Both the position numbers and the translations under genes were made by a program. Shown in pieces: positions 12,195-24,948 of a DNA stretch of 64,000 bases. A model generated the notes under the pieces. The model was not told the DNA's origin. It ran no database searches and worked only from the letters and a program-made list of their open reading frames with translations. Source of the DNA: Tolypeutes matacus (taxonomy: Eukaryota; Chordata; Mammalia; Cingulata; Chlamyphoridae); the NCBI GenBank assembly GCA_026826555.1, contig JAKSZT010053769.1, positions 2,696,505-2,760,504 of the forward strand, written 5' to 3'. Within the stretch, counting starts at the first letter, position 1, and each line of letters opens with the position of its first letter.

Positions 12195-15060
12195 TAAGGA
12201 GAACATTTCATAATGATAAAAGGATCAATCCACCAAAAAATATACAACAATTATAAATTTTATATGCCTGATAACATAGTTTCAAAATATATAAAGCAAA
12301 AAAGAAATGACAGAACTAAAGGAGTAGATAAATCCATATTCAGAGTGGGAGACCTAGGACACCCTGAAAAATGTAGTCAGGATATAGAAATTAGGACAAG
12401 TTTGTTAATTGTGTTGTTTCAGAACCAGTCAATACAGAATCAGTTATTTTTCAAATGCTCCTGGCACATTTGTTGGACTAAGTGTTGGGCCATAAATCAA
12501 GTTTCAATAAATTCCAAAGGATTGAAATAGTTTGTGGTGCATTTTCTGAACATTGTGGAATTCGACTAGGAATCAATAATACAAATATAACTAGAAAGCC
12601 CCCAAGTGTTTAGAAATTATGGAACACACTTATAAATAACCCATGAATCCAAGAAGATATCACTATGAACACACACACACACACACACAGATATAATTGT
12701 GGGATACAGTAAAGATGTGCTTCCATTGATAATTTATAGTTTTAACACACAATGATCTAAATGATCTAAATATAAATTTTCCATATATTCAGATTAAAAA
12801 GTTAAAAAACATCAAAATTAAACCCAAATAGAGGAGAAAGATGGAAACAATAAAGGTAAAAGCAGAGATAAAAGAAACAGAAAACAAATGTACTGGAAAC
12901 TTAACAAAAGCAAGAGATTACTCCTTGAAAGGATTGATAAAGTTGATGGAGCGCTGCCAAGATTGATAAAAAAAAAATGTAGAGATGGAAAAAGTTACCT
13001 ATATCTGGATGGAAAGGATATATCACTGTAAGTGCAACAGATCTCAAAAAAAGTAATAAGATACTATTATAAATAATTTAATGCCAATAAAGTTGAAGAT
13101 TTGGATAAATTGGGCCATTGTCTCCTTATACAAACTTATAAAAAGGGAAACAAGAAATAGAAAATATGTAGAGTAGCATATTTATTAAAGAAATTAAATC
13201 TCTAATTTAAAACCTGCCCCAAACTAAATATCCCAACATGTTGATTTCACTGATGAATGTTTTCCAACCATGTAAGGACAAACATAGTTCCAAATTTAAA
13301 CTCTTCCATATAATAGAAAAAGCAGGGACATCACCCATCTTCAGTTTTAAGTCAACATTTCTTTTGTACGATGCCCTTAAGAGGAAATTCTAAAAACAAA
13401 AATGATAGTGGAATCTCTGTCATGAAAATAACTGCAAAAATACTAAACAAAATATTAACCATTATGTAATAGAGTGGAATCTTAAAAAGGATACCCTGTC
13501 ATGGGCAATTTGGGTTTGTTTCAGACAGGCATTTTTCATTTAATGTTAGAAAACTCAGTAGATTCAATTCATCACATTAAAAGAATCAGGGAAAAGAATC
13601 ATATGAGCAACTCAATAGATGCAGTAAAATCTCTTGATAAAATTCAACATTCATTCATGATAAAATAAATCTTAATAAATTTTGAGTAGAGGGAACTTTA
13701 TTAGATATGTATCTACAAATTAGAAACAACTACTCTTCTATTTAGTGTACCAAAGGTACTATTTGATGCAATGAGGCAAGAAGAAGAAACAAAAGTTTTA
13801 AGTGTTGGAAAGAAATAATACCCTCGCTATTAGCAGACATTAGAATTGTGTATTTAAGAAATCCAAAAGAATCTATACTTAAACTACTAAATCTGTAACT
13901 GAACTTACACTTTACTTTACTTTTACTGGACAAAAGATCACTATCCAAAATTCAATTGTACTTATATATACCAGCACTAACATGTAACATTAAATATTAG
14001 AAATAAAAAGATTAAGTAATACAATTTTCAATGACATCCAAAATATGAAATTCCTAGGAGTAAATATAGCCCATAATGGCAAAAGCAAAAGATTACAAGA
14101 GATATTTAAATGAGATACAATTAACAAAAAGGAGAGTAATGCCATTTTCTATGTTGGAAAATTTGATTCTATAAAGTTATCAATAATAACAAATTTATTT
14201 ATAAATTCAAGGCAATTTTAATTTTTAAAAATTCAGTAGTTTTTTTAAAAGAAATAAACAAGATGATTTAAAAAATTATGTAGAAATGCAAGGGGCCAAG
14301 AATATTCAAAATAATTTTGAACAAGAAAAGGAAGTTAGAGAACTTATACTACATAATATCAAGACTTATTATAATGTTACAATAATTAAGACATGGTACT
14401 ATTGGTGTGAGGAAAGAGAAATAATACTTCTATGAACATTCTAATACTTGCCTTTTGTTGCACCTATATATTCATTTTGATTGAGGGTATTCCCTGTAGT
14501 GGAATTTCTGAGTCATAGGATATGTGTAAGGCAAGTTTTGGAAGATATTGCCAGAAAGATTTCCAAAGTAATTGTTCAAATTTATACTTACACTACAAAA
14601 TAAAACACTACAAAAGCCCGTTAGGATAGTTAAAATTAATTAAATAAATACGAAGCGTTGGGGAGGAAGTGGAGTGAAAGGAATTCTCATAGACCATCAG
14701 ATATATTCATGGCAAATATCATTTCCCATTCTGTAACCTGACATAAGAGTTTTTACCACACGAGTCCATTTTTACCAAGTCCACAAATAGACAAATTTAA
14801 TCTACAGAGATAAATGTAAGAGTAGTGGTTACATTGAGGGGGTGATGACTGAGGTGCAGCATGAAGGGCACTTCTGGGGTGGCGATTGTGCTCCTTGTGG
14901 CCGTCTGGATGGTGGGTACACTGGTATGTTCACTTTAAAAAGATTCATCCAACTGTACAATTACAATTTACGTACTTTTAAGTAAGTATACTGGAGATCA
15001 TAACTGTTTACCAAAAGTTTATGAATAAAAGTGAACAATAAGAAGCTATTCTATCCTGAA
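12195..15060 (+). mobile_element. Old L1 LINE, ORF2 to 3' UTR, rearranged
   Basis: The segment near 12240-12290 corresponds to the endonuclease part of L1 ORF2 (the region that normally reads like IINIYAPN). Further on come worn reverse-transcriptase segments (13500-13700: a 'GQFGFVSDRHFSFN'-like stretch; 13980-14420). The block at 14690-15060 resembles an old L1 3' UTR, with 'agtagtggttacattgaggg' and 'cacttctggggtgg'. Stops are everywhere. A piece at about 14425-14600 is inverted (see findings). A CA microsatellite (12669-12689) has grown inside it. Confidence 0.7.
12669..12689. repeat. (AC)n microsatellite
   Basis: Ten AC units inside the old L1 copy. Confidence 0.95.
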
Positions 15061-15089
15061 ATGCTTTTAACAAGGAGTAAATGCTTTTA

Positions 15090-15113
15090 TCCTATCTAAA
15101 AAAAAAGATAGGA
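15090..15113. repeat. Inverted repeat (hairpin)
   Basis: Left arm tcctatct, loop of A, right arm agatagga: a perfect 8-bp stem just downstream of the L1 tail. Confidence 0.8.
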
Positions 15114-15508
15114 CAGTAAACAGAACTAGTGCAGAAAGGCAATAGCAACTTATATTCATAAAAACAAGTTTTGAAAAGGGGGAATGTCAATGGATCCTGA
15201 AAATGTGGTTAAGGACAATACAGTACATCTTAGAGCAGGAGGAACTGGATTGTTTTGCACACTTAAAAATGTTACTGAGGATCAAACTGTCTAAAAGGAT
15301 CTTACAATTTATGTTCACTTAAGTTTATACACAAGTGGACTATGTATAGGGTGGACAAGAAGTTCTAAAGATTGGTGGGTAGAAAAATCAAATGAGATGG
15401 CGGCATAGGATAAAGTGATGTGAGTACAGAGAGATCCAAGGAGGATGGTGTCAAGAAAAAGATTTTTTGTGTGTGTTTATCTAAGGGTAAATGAGAAAAA
15501 GAACAAGC

Positions 15509-15520
15509 GGGGGGGGGGGG
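15509..15520 (+). repeat. Run of 12 G
   Basis: Uninterrupted G12 in AT-rich surroundings. A homopolymer like this is prone to length change and to sequencing error. Confidence 0.9.
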
Positions 15521-17464
15521 AAGAGAGTACAAAAGTGGGGGTCAGCAATGTCACCTCAAAAATTGGAAACTAAACCTAGAAACCCAAAATACCTGTATCT
15601 GTGGCCTTGAGCTTTTAGCAGGCTTCATCAATTTTCTCATGATCAGTTGAGGTCTCTGGAGTGCTTTGTGCTTTGGGGGTAAGGGAATCCTGTTCAGTGT
15701 TAACAAACGGACATTGTAGCTCATTTCTTAAAGCATAACAGAGATATTTCTACCACATTGGTGGGGGGTATGTGCGAAGTTGGGAGCTGATGGAGATTGA
15801 TGGCAGCGTTGGAAGAAAATGTAGATGACAAATTGCTCGCTTCACATTTGTTGCTCAATGCACCCTTGATCACTGCCAGGACTGTGTGACTCCTTCTCAC
15901 AGTTCTTGTAACAGAGGAGGAGGAACCTTTTGTTTACCAACCAGGCTGCCCTCTCAGTGATGTGGTTTTTATTTCCTTGTGCGGACTTCTCTATTACAAA
16001 TAGACCTTATTTGGGGCTCCTGGGTTTGAAACGTTCTAAGGCTTCTGGTATAGTTGCAGGGTCTTGTTCAGGTGGTATTACTAAGCACCGTTCAATTCTA
16101 ATTTACTGCATTTTTATAATTTCTCTCTTTTATGGGGTTAAGAAATGCTTAGCAGCAGCAATTCTGTGATTCACGTGCAGAAGTGTTTGATTGCAGAGCA
16201 ACTGTTTTTTCAGCTATCCCATGCAATCCATGCATTGGATTTTTGCCACAAAATTCAGAGACAACACAAACTGCCCTCCGTATGTACACAGGTGATGTTT
16301 TTAAATACTTGGAAACAGAAATGGGCTATGGAAATCCTGCTCAGTACCCAGACTATCACCCAAGCTTAGTGGTCTCCAAGAACACATCAGCACAAAAATA
16401 TCCAGACAGTCAGGGGATGTAATTTGGAGATAGGAGGTCAAATATTGTTTCTAGATAGTGACATGGACTTTGTGCAGTTCCAACCTGTGACCTTGGGTTT
16501 ATGAAACACACTCCCTCAGGAACTGAAATAAACAAGACTGAGAAAGTGACAATACTAGTAAACATGAACACATGGAGATTTCCCTTGACGAAGCAAAAAC
16601 ATTCAAATGACTCCTGATTTGTTGTAAACCATCCTAAATAAATATACAGGGAAATAAAGCACTTTGTAAAAAGGAAAATCTAAATATAGAACAACTGGTG
16701 AAATGTGGTAGCTGAAAAAGTAATAGTGCTATATTTAATTTGAGGGACCATAAGTTAAATTATAAGAACACAATTACAGATACCCTGCATTTTGATAGTG
16801 ATGTTATTGTCATGCATGGCAAATAAACTAATGATATTCACTTTAGACTTCTGAAAAAAATGAAATAATACTTCTTTAGATCTCTTATTAAAAAATCATG
16901 AGTATTTTGACTAGAATATGTCCTTTATGCGAAATTCTCTTACTCACTGGGAAAATATAAGCCATATTATTTAGCTTTAAGCAACTTGTCTTCTTTACCT
17001 TCTCTTTCATAAAAAATGAAGATAAGACAAAAACAAATAATGAGTGAAGCAATAGTGTCTTTTTTTTTTTGGTGCCCTGTTTTCTCTACAACCCCTCCTA
17101 TCCTACCATCTGCTCTAGAAGAGCTGTTAAATCTTATTCAGCATGGGTGGATGAAGAAAAGTTAAGAATTAATAAAGAGAACATTGATTTATTTATTCCT
17201 AAATTTATGCCATTGGATTTAAAATAATGTTGTATTAAAGCTTTTTTTAGAAAATATTTTTTCCATAAAATGTTATAGATGATGCTCCAATGTGGTGAAA
17301 GCAGATGCAAAATAAATTTTAAGAATTAGTTAAAGTATGAAGTAGAAATGCAAAATAAAATATAATCATTGAAAATGTAAATTATAGTAAGAGTTAGAGA
17401 CTAGTCATGGAATAGAACACAGGTAAGTGGGCCAAAACCCTTATGTGGTTCTATCAGCTTTGTA

Positions 17465-17472
17465 AATAAGCT

Positions 17473-17503
<31 letters not shown>

Positions 17504-17508
17504 AAGCT
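17465..17508. repeat. (TG)n microsatellite flanked by direct repeat
   Basis: (TG)14 at 17473-17500 sits between two copies of aataagct (17465-17472 and 17501-17508). Confidence 0.9.
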
Positions 17509-20500
17509 CTGTGAATCTTATCATCTTCTTGTACTAGCAAGTTCAATTTTGAGGAGAATTGAATAAATTACATAAAAACTAAACAGTATATTTAACATGG
17601 TAAAATGAATATTACGATTACACTTTCATAATTGGGTTATCTGATCAAGTGGGAAGTGATTTTGTTTATATGTCATGTTCTATATGAGTAAATTACTTAG
17701 GTATGTGATTATTTTTTAAAATACATTTAAAAATGGCAAAATTCCTTTACATGCAGAAGCCTATTTTCTCCATGAACACTGAAAACTAATATTTATATTT
17801 AACCATGTTTTTTAGTCACATCTTTTTTACATTCAAAGCTCTTTTCCAAAAGTGTGTCAGAAATTTTAAGAAAAAATCCAAATAAAATGGGTATGGTTTT
17901 CCAAAGTAATCAAAACCGTATTCAATGCGTATCCAAAATATTTGAAACATTTTCTCAGTTCGTGAAATGTCAGTGACAACTAAAATATATTTTCAGATAC
18001 AATGTGATTAAGACAAGAAGAAAAGTACATCAGGTCCTTAGGATAATAACCTAAAAAATTAAAAATCTTTAAAAAATTATCAAGAATATAGGTTTAAGTG
18101 GTTTCTCTATTTAGCAATACAGAGATAATTTCCCCCATGATCTATTTAGAATGAAGCTGTCTCTAGGAAGGGAAGGAAGCAGCACATTTTATTGCAGGCC
18201 CATAAGCAGAGAGCAAGACATAATTGCTCCACTAAGTTTATAAAAATGTGGGCCGCACTTTTTCCAAGTTCACAAAAGCTATTCAACCTAAGCTTCAGAT
18301 GAGCAAGGGTAGCAGGTATGATGTGCTTAGTGAAAATGTTCTGCCATGGTTATTAAAGATATTCTTTAGAATTGTGGCTTCCTGGGAAAACAAATTTGAC
18401 CCTTAATCATTCAAAATGTGAACATTGTGCCAGATTCCTTAGTGCAAAAGAAGAGGAGTTTATGCATTTTTATTTTCATTTTTTTTTTTCTAGAAAACAT
18501 ACTAAAGGGCAGTTAGTTGCCATGTAACCTTTAATACTCTCTATGTTCATGGTAATATTTGAAGACTACTTTAAGCAACTAGTCTCAATAAATTTTATAC
18601 AAACCCATTCTTAACATTGTCTAGTTAATTATCATCAGCTACTTGGCAAAGTATGGGAAATTATTGGACTTTTGACCTAACCTTAGAAAATACTAAGTAT
18701 CACATTACATCTTTCATTTCTAAGCCACAGAGTACCTAATATTATTCTAAGCAGACTGTAGGTAATTAAAAGATATTTGAAGGCTGTTGAATTTTGATTC
18801 ACACGAACTATTCCTAGGAAAGTTTGTATTACAAGCAGGAAAGAATATATGTTTGTTCATGCCCAATAATAGATAGATTAAAAAAAAAAAACCATTCTCT
18901 TGTGACCCTTACACTAGACGTAAATCAGTAATATAAATATATTTAAATGAAATTATTCTGTTTAAAAAAAAAAACAGTAAAAAGTGACATATTCAATAAA
19001 CTGGATTAATTGTATGTAGAGCTGGTTTGATAAAGCTAAGGATTTCCATTTAAATAGAAGGGTTTGGAAAAGAGTCACAATGCAACACGATCAGTTTGAC
19101 CTTATTTTATTTGCAATAACTTATAAAATGCAAAGACTTTTGCAAATTATACACTATTTCTTCAAACTATGACCACAGCTCTAAAATTGGTGAAGTCAAT
19201 TTAAAACTATAAGGATAGTTTTAAAATTTAGGAAATGCTCTTTAACACATTTAACATAATTAATTAAGAAGCATCATTTTCTTAATGGCCATAAAGTAAC
19301 TATAAAATAATATTTGTTAAAAGACTGTGTAAAATTATGGGAAGTGCTACCTTGGAGAAAACAATCCTTAAATGGTTTTTAAAAATCTGAAATAACTTAA
19401 GACTTTTCTTTAATTCAGAAGAAAAAGAAGACTCTAAAATTAAAGTTGTTATTAGAAGCAGTTGAAAGCAGGCAGGAACTGAAGCTGTGCCTTGAAATCT
19501 TGGCTATTGTTGTATTATTACAGAGTCCCATAGGCAATCCTCACATGTACAGTACATCCTGGATCTTTTGATTCTTTTGTACGCCCTCCAACCTGCGCGG
19601 CCAGGAACCTTCAGCCAGGAAAGATTTATGGAGCTCCTACTAACAGGGTCAACCCTGTTTTATCACCAGAGGCCTTCTTCGTAAAAATAATAACATCCAT
19701 CTACAGCTCTGTTGGGCTGATTCTCTTGGCACCAACATTTTGTGTTTATCTTAGCAACTAGTGCACACTCAAAGCCCCTAGTTGGAGTGAGCACGTTCAT
19801 CAATTCTACTGGGCACGGTAGTCCAGACTCCTATAGTCTGTCAACCCAATGTCAACCATGCAAATGTATAGGTCAGAGTGTCTGTACACTTCAAAAGGTT
19901 AATAGGGTTTTGAATTTTGAGATAAAGACAGTGAGTTTTAAGGAAAATGACTTGCAATGACAAAAATAAAACTTTATCAATAGAATCATGAGTAAATGGC
20001 CTCAAAGCACAATAGAGATAGTTAAAACATTAGAAATTATGAAATGGAGAAAAGTTAAAATGCTAAAAATAACTGAATTATGTTTAGAACACATGTCTCT
20101 ACATATACATGGCCCTGTGAACTGGAAGATGCCTAATTTGGCAATACTTATCAATTACTTATTGCAAAGTACTCAGTGTCCTGCTTTTAGAAGACTTCCA
20201 CAAGGTATTTTTAAGTATTAGATTTATATGAAATAGATTCATCTGAGTTTAAAAATTTACATATTTTAGATGAGAAAAACACATTTTATCAACTTAATAT
20301 TTAGAATATTATATAAGCCAATTAAAATATTGTCCCTGAAATTTTTGATAATTTGGTTAAATCACTAATTTTATTTTATGGTAGTATAAATTTGTAAGAT
20401 TTTATAAAATGTTTTGGGATTTCCTTTTGGGGAGGAATGTGCATAAAATTCCAAAAGGTAAAAAGCTCAATATTTTATCGTAATTGCATAAAGTAATCCT

Positions 20501-21145
20501 TTTACAAGGATCAGTCTTAACAATCTTACTCCCTTGTGTTGTGATGAGACAGACTTTTCATGGGTATTTGGCCAAAGTTTTTTCTAGAGTTAATACTCCC
20601 ACTCTTCTTCCTTAAGCGTCTTGGGATTTTTAACATCCGCAACACAGACAAGAACTTGGTTTTATGCCTCAAGAAAAGAATGGATCTTTTTTCATATAAT
20701 GGTCTGTAGTGCAATTACCAATCAAAAAGTAATATTGTGCACCATAAACTGAACAATCTGCACAATCTTCAAGGAACATTTTAGTAATAGACAATTCTAA
20801 ATGCAGAAAGCATAAGGAATTTAAATCAAGTCAAGAGGGAAATCAACACAAGAAAATAAAAAATAATTCCACCATTTAAAATACAAAATAAATTCTGGAG
20901 AGATAAAGCAGAATACCTGTTGTCTGCTGCAGACCATGAGTTCATTAGAAACTTATGTTTTACAAGAATCCTATTACTTAAAAATCAAATATTATACAAT
21001 GTTATCAGTACTAGCTTAGCTCAAGAATCAATATTTTTATAAGAATGTCACCTACCATTAGCACTTTAAGCCAAGTAGGAGCCTAAAGAAGAGTCCTGTT
21101 GCTGTAGATTCTATAAATCTGAGAACTCCAATCTGCCTGTTATTA
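17509..21145. other. No recognised repeat or gene
   Basis: About 3.6 kb of anonymous AT-rich sequence with few recognisable repeats. It includes a quasi-palindrome at 19642-19659 and a less AT-rich patch near 19580-19740. Short frames (for example 19742-19960 and 19988-20221) show no motif. Confidence 0.5.
19642..19659. repeat. Quasi-palindrome with nuclear-receptor-like half sites
   Basis: aacagggt, two bases, accctgtt: a perfect 8-bp inverted repeat. It contains GGGTCA on the plus strand, a nuclear-receptor-type half site. No function is shown. Confidence 0.7.
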
Positions 21146-21149
21146 GTCA

Positions 21150-21430
21150 AATGGAATTACATTCATTTACTAGTGCATTCATTTATCAGTCTCTTAATCC
21201 ACAAACATGTATCAAAACATATATCAAACAACAACTTCATGTTCAATACCCTGCTTGCCAGATGGAAGAGCATACAGAGATGAAGGAGAAAAGGTCCCTA
21301 TCTGCCACCAACTCGTGGTCTAGTTGGGAAGACAAATGTGTGAAGAAATAATTAGTCAGTGTAAAATCCACTAAAATAGGAAAAGAAGCTATGCTGGATG
21401 TCATAAGTAGTGCTAGGAAGAGTCTCAACC
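21150..21430 (-). mobile_element. LINE-2 (L2) 3' end, antisense
   Basis: The plus strand shows 'agagatgaaggagaaaaggt' then 'gtggtctagttgggaagaca', the complement of the conserved L2 3' region. Confidence 0.55.
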
Positions 21431-23159
21431 CCACAGTGATCTTAACATCACTCGTTGAATTGGTCTCACACTGCTATTTATTCTATATATATATATTTTT
21501 GTCCATTAGTTATGTGAATTCACTCATTTCGTTCATTAAACACTTATGTATAGTATTCATTTTGTGCCATACTACAGAATAAGGGCTATATATAAAGTTC
21601 TAAGGATTTAAAATATTAACTTGTTTAATTCACAGTATCATATTACTAACAGAAAATAAAGTACAATATATTAAGTCTAAAATTTAAGAACATAGCATTC
21701 ATAATTCATTCAAAATTCACACATCTGCATTGGTAAGGATCCTAGAGCATACCAATGGATAACTAGAAGACAGTTATGAAAGAATTATCTCAGGGTGTAT
21801 TTTATATTTTCAGGGAAAAAACAATACATAGATATTAACGAAGGGATGGAATAACCTTTTTATTAAAATCTCAGAATCAGAGGGACTGAAGTCTATCACT
21901 TTTCAACAGGTTAGGGGAAAGGGAAGTATTGTCCTGGCATCATACCAGTTATTCAACTGAGATTGGAGCTAGAAATATTTGCAGTGCAGTTATAGAACAA
22001 AGAATGTGAAAGCAAAGCTCCAGGCCACTGAAAGAACTTGACTGGTGGTAACACCGTAGTGATAGCAATATTAAAACTAATTTTTGGGGAGAGTTTCCTA
22101 GTTTCTAAAGTAATTTCAAACACAACAGCTTATTTGATACTTATTCTAGGATTTTAAATAGGGCAAAATATTTTTTTCATTTGAGGAAACAGAGTTTCTT
22201 TGACTTGCTTCATATAACATAGCTAGAATTCAATTATCAAAGAAGTCCTGTACTTTTTTACACCCTACTCCACAACAAGGTCAGTGTAGCACTTTCCTGA
22301 AGATAAAACAAAGTCCTGCTGCTGGGCTACGAAAGTAGATAAATGAAACTTATTGCAAGCAGTGGTAGGTCCTTTTGAAGTCCAACAAGAAAAAAAAAAT
22401 CACTCACTAGCAATGGAGCAAGTCTTGATTTCCACAGGGCTTACACAAGTCCTTCCAAGGCCAGAAATAAAATATTCTAGCATTGTTGTTTACAAATTGT
22501 GTTCTGAGGTGCCCCAGGGCCCCTCACAGCTATGCTTGACGTTTGTGGATATAGCTCCAAATATTTGCAGTTTCAACATTACATCACACTACATTTCTTT
22601 CTGTGACATTCTAAGAAAGAGATTTTCTTGAGCTTCAGGCCTCCTATCAGGAAAGTCTGCCTAAGGCACATGCAGTATGTAGGGTTTTCTATGACATTCT
22701 ATCTTCATGAAGTTGGGTTTTCAAAGGATAAACACAAATATAGTGCAAAACACAATGTGGAAAAGGAAATGAGAATACAATCTGATTCCCAGGTTAGAAA
22801 AATTGTGCAGTACCCAGCAGACACACACATCCCATCAGGAAGTAATTGTGGTTGTTTAAGAATGAAATAATATTTTTAAAATTTATATGTATTATTTTTT
22901 CAAACAGCTACTAAGTTGTTAAGATATAAATAGTTATTAAGTTGTTTGGGCCTCACTGCTTAGTAGACACAACTGTTAGATATTTCGTTTGAGATGAAAA
23001 AATTACTGAGACTCTAAGAATGTCAAGAACAAAAAGTTGGGGAACCTTTGTTCCAGAATATCTAAAGTTCTCAGTAAATTACTTCTCAATGTTCCTATAT
23101 TAAGGAAGACGGATTATTTTTGCAAAAAGAACATAAGAAATCTTACTTTTTTTTAACAT
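21431..23159. other. Unclassified; possible old repeat at about 22480-23080
   Basis: The second half has the look of a worn interspersed repeat, ending near 'gttggggaacctttgttcc', but I cannot name it with confidence. Two adjacent frames (22353-22631 and 22628-22870) overlap in it and show no known domain. Confidence 0.3.
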
Positions 23160-23404
23160 TAAAAATCTTTTTTTATTTTTCCATAAAGTTTTGGACACTG
23201 AACTTGTGAAAAACAATTTTTCCATTTTTAAGTAAAAATAGAATATGTGCACATAGTAAAAATTCAAATAATTCAAATATACCTATACTGAAAAGGATCC
23301 TTTTTCCTTCAGTCCCCCATTGTGCCTTGAAAGGGCTTTGAACATAATCATTTTTCAACTTCTTTAAGTTCTTTCTCACTCAAGGTTTTTATGTCATTAA
23401 ACAT

Positions 23405-23599
23405 TGTCGATCACCTCCTGTCTTTGTTACTTTTTTTCCCACTAGACTATAAACCTAATGAGGGCAGGGAACCTCTTTCTGTAGTTCATCATTATTTCCT
23501 CAATACTGGTATATAGTGCTCAAGAATTAGTAATCATGAAATAAATATTGAAATAATAGATGAATGAATGGATGAATGGATGGATGGATGGAATGAAAT
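23405..23599 (+). mobile_element. LINE-2 (L2) 3' end with tetranucleotide tail
   Basis: The sense L2 3' end is clear: 'cccactagactataaaccta', 'atgagggcagggaacctctt', ending in a (TGAA)/(TGGA) tail at about 23559-23597. A GA-rich stretch follows to 23634. Confidence 0.75.
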
Positions 23600-24948
23600 A
23601 AAGGAAGAAAGAAAGAGAGAAAAAGAAAGAAAAGTTTCCAAAAACCTGCTTTTATCCTAATCTTTTTATGAACTTACTTTTTAGTCCTGCTTTGGAATTT
23701 TTACCAGCCCTTTACCTTCTCCTACATTTTAAATGTGGGTTTTCCCCATTTCTAAACTCATAATTTTCTTCTCTTATTATGGGATATATAAGATATTTTA
23801 TAACTTTTTAGTATTATAACCAATGTAGCAATAAATATTTCCTATTATTTCCTTAGGATATAATACTAAGAGGGTAGAGTTTGCATCAAGTATCATATAT
23901 AAAAATTTAAAGATCGTTGTGGGAAGCTTGTGGAGTAGGAAGCTCCAGGACTCAGTCCTTCCACCAAAACAACTAGTAAACATGCAGTAACTCTCTGAAA
24001 CAACTGTTTTTAAACTCCAGAGGTCAGAATAACACTGTAGAGCATCCAAGGAAGAGTGGAAGAAAGAAGTTGATGAATTATGGTAAAGAACAGTAAATTA
24101 CACTCTCTGTACCATGGCTACTAGTACCCATCCCCCCACTCTTGCAGCAGGCTGCTGTGGAATCCAGCACCTGGCTACCTGCTGATCACAGAAAGGCACA
24201 TGAAAATACTCTTCCCCAAGAACAAGGGTGGGCATGGCTGATGACTGATCATGGCTTTTGATTAGCAAATTAAGATCTCCCAGGGCCACTATAGTTTGAA
24301 TCCACCCCAGGCCTGGACAATGGCAGTGGAGATTTAAAGACATTGCACTCCCTCAGTGCTGCAGGGGACAAAGAGCTGAAGGGCAACATTTGCTGGGAAG
24401 GCCATGAAAGCTCAGTTTTGGGGAACTGATGCTGAAGCTCTTGGTGCCCTTCCTAATCTCCTCCCCAGGGCACATTGGAGCCAGTCTATGCCCATTCTAG
24501 GTCCCTGGCTCTGTTTTGACTGGAGAAGACTGACTTGGGAAAGTCCTATCCTTTGTACCTTCCTCTCAGAATTTGCCCTCCAGGCAAATGCAGCTTGAGA
24601 CAATGAAGGGAGTATAAAAAGCTATAGGGGTAGACACTCTGAAACAAAGACCTGCAGAGTTCAAACACCCAGGAGCGGTGATGTGCCCTGGGAATTAGAG
24701 AGGACAAGCAAATTCCTATAAACAGAGGAGCTCCAAAACAACTAAGAAGTAAAAGCCCAGGATAAAACAGAGGCTCAGGAAAACAGAGAAAACCCTACAT
24801 ACTGCATATGCCTTAGACAGACCTTCCTGAAAGGAAGGCTGAAGCTCAAGGAAATCTCTGTCTTATCGTCAGCTGGCTACAAAATCAAGAAACAGACATC
24901 ACAAGAAATAAATCTTAGAATTAAAATTTTAAATTATTAAAATGTACA

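Larger units (their letters stand above)
15061..17464. other. No recognised feature, with local structures
   Basis: Mostly anonymous. It holds a perfect 8-bp-stem hairpin (15090-15113), a run of 12 G (15509-15520) and three overlapping short plus-strand frames at 15930-16422 (79, 74 and 79 codons) that I could not link to a known protein. Confidence 0.5.
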
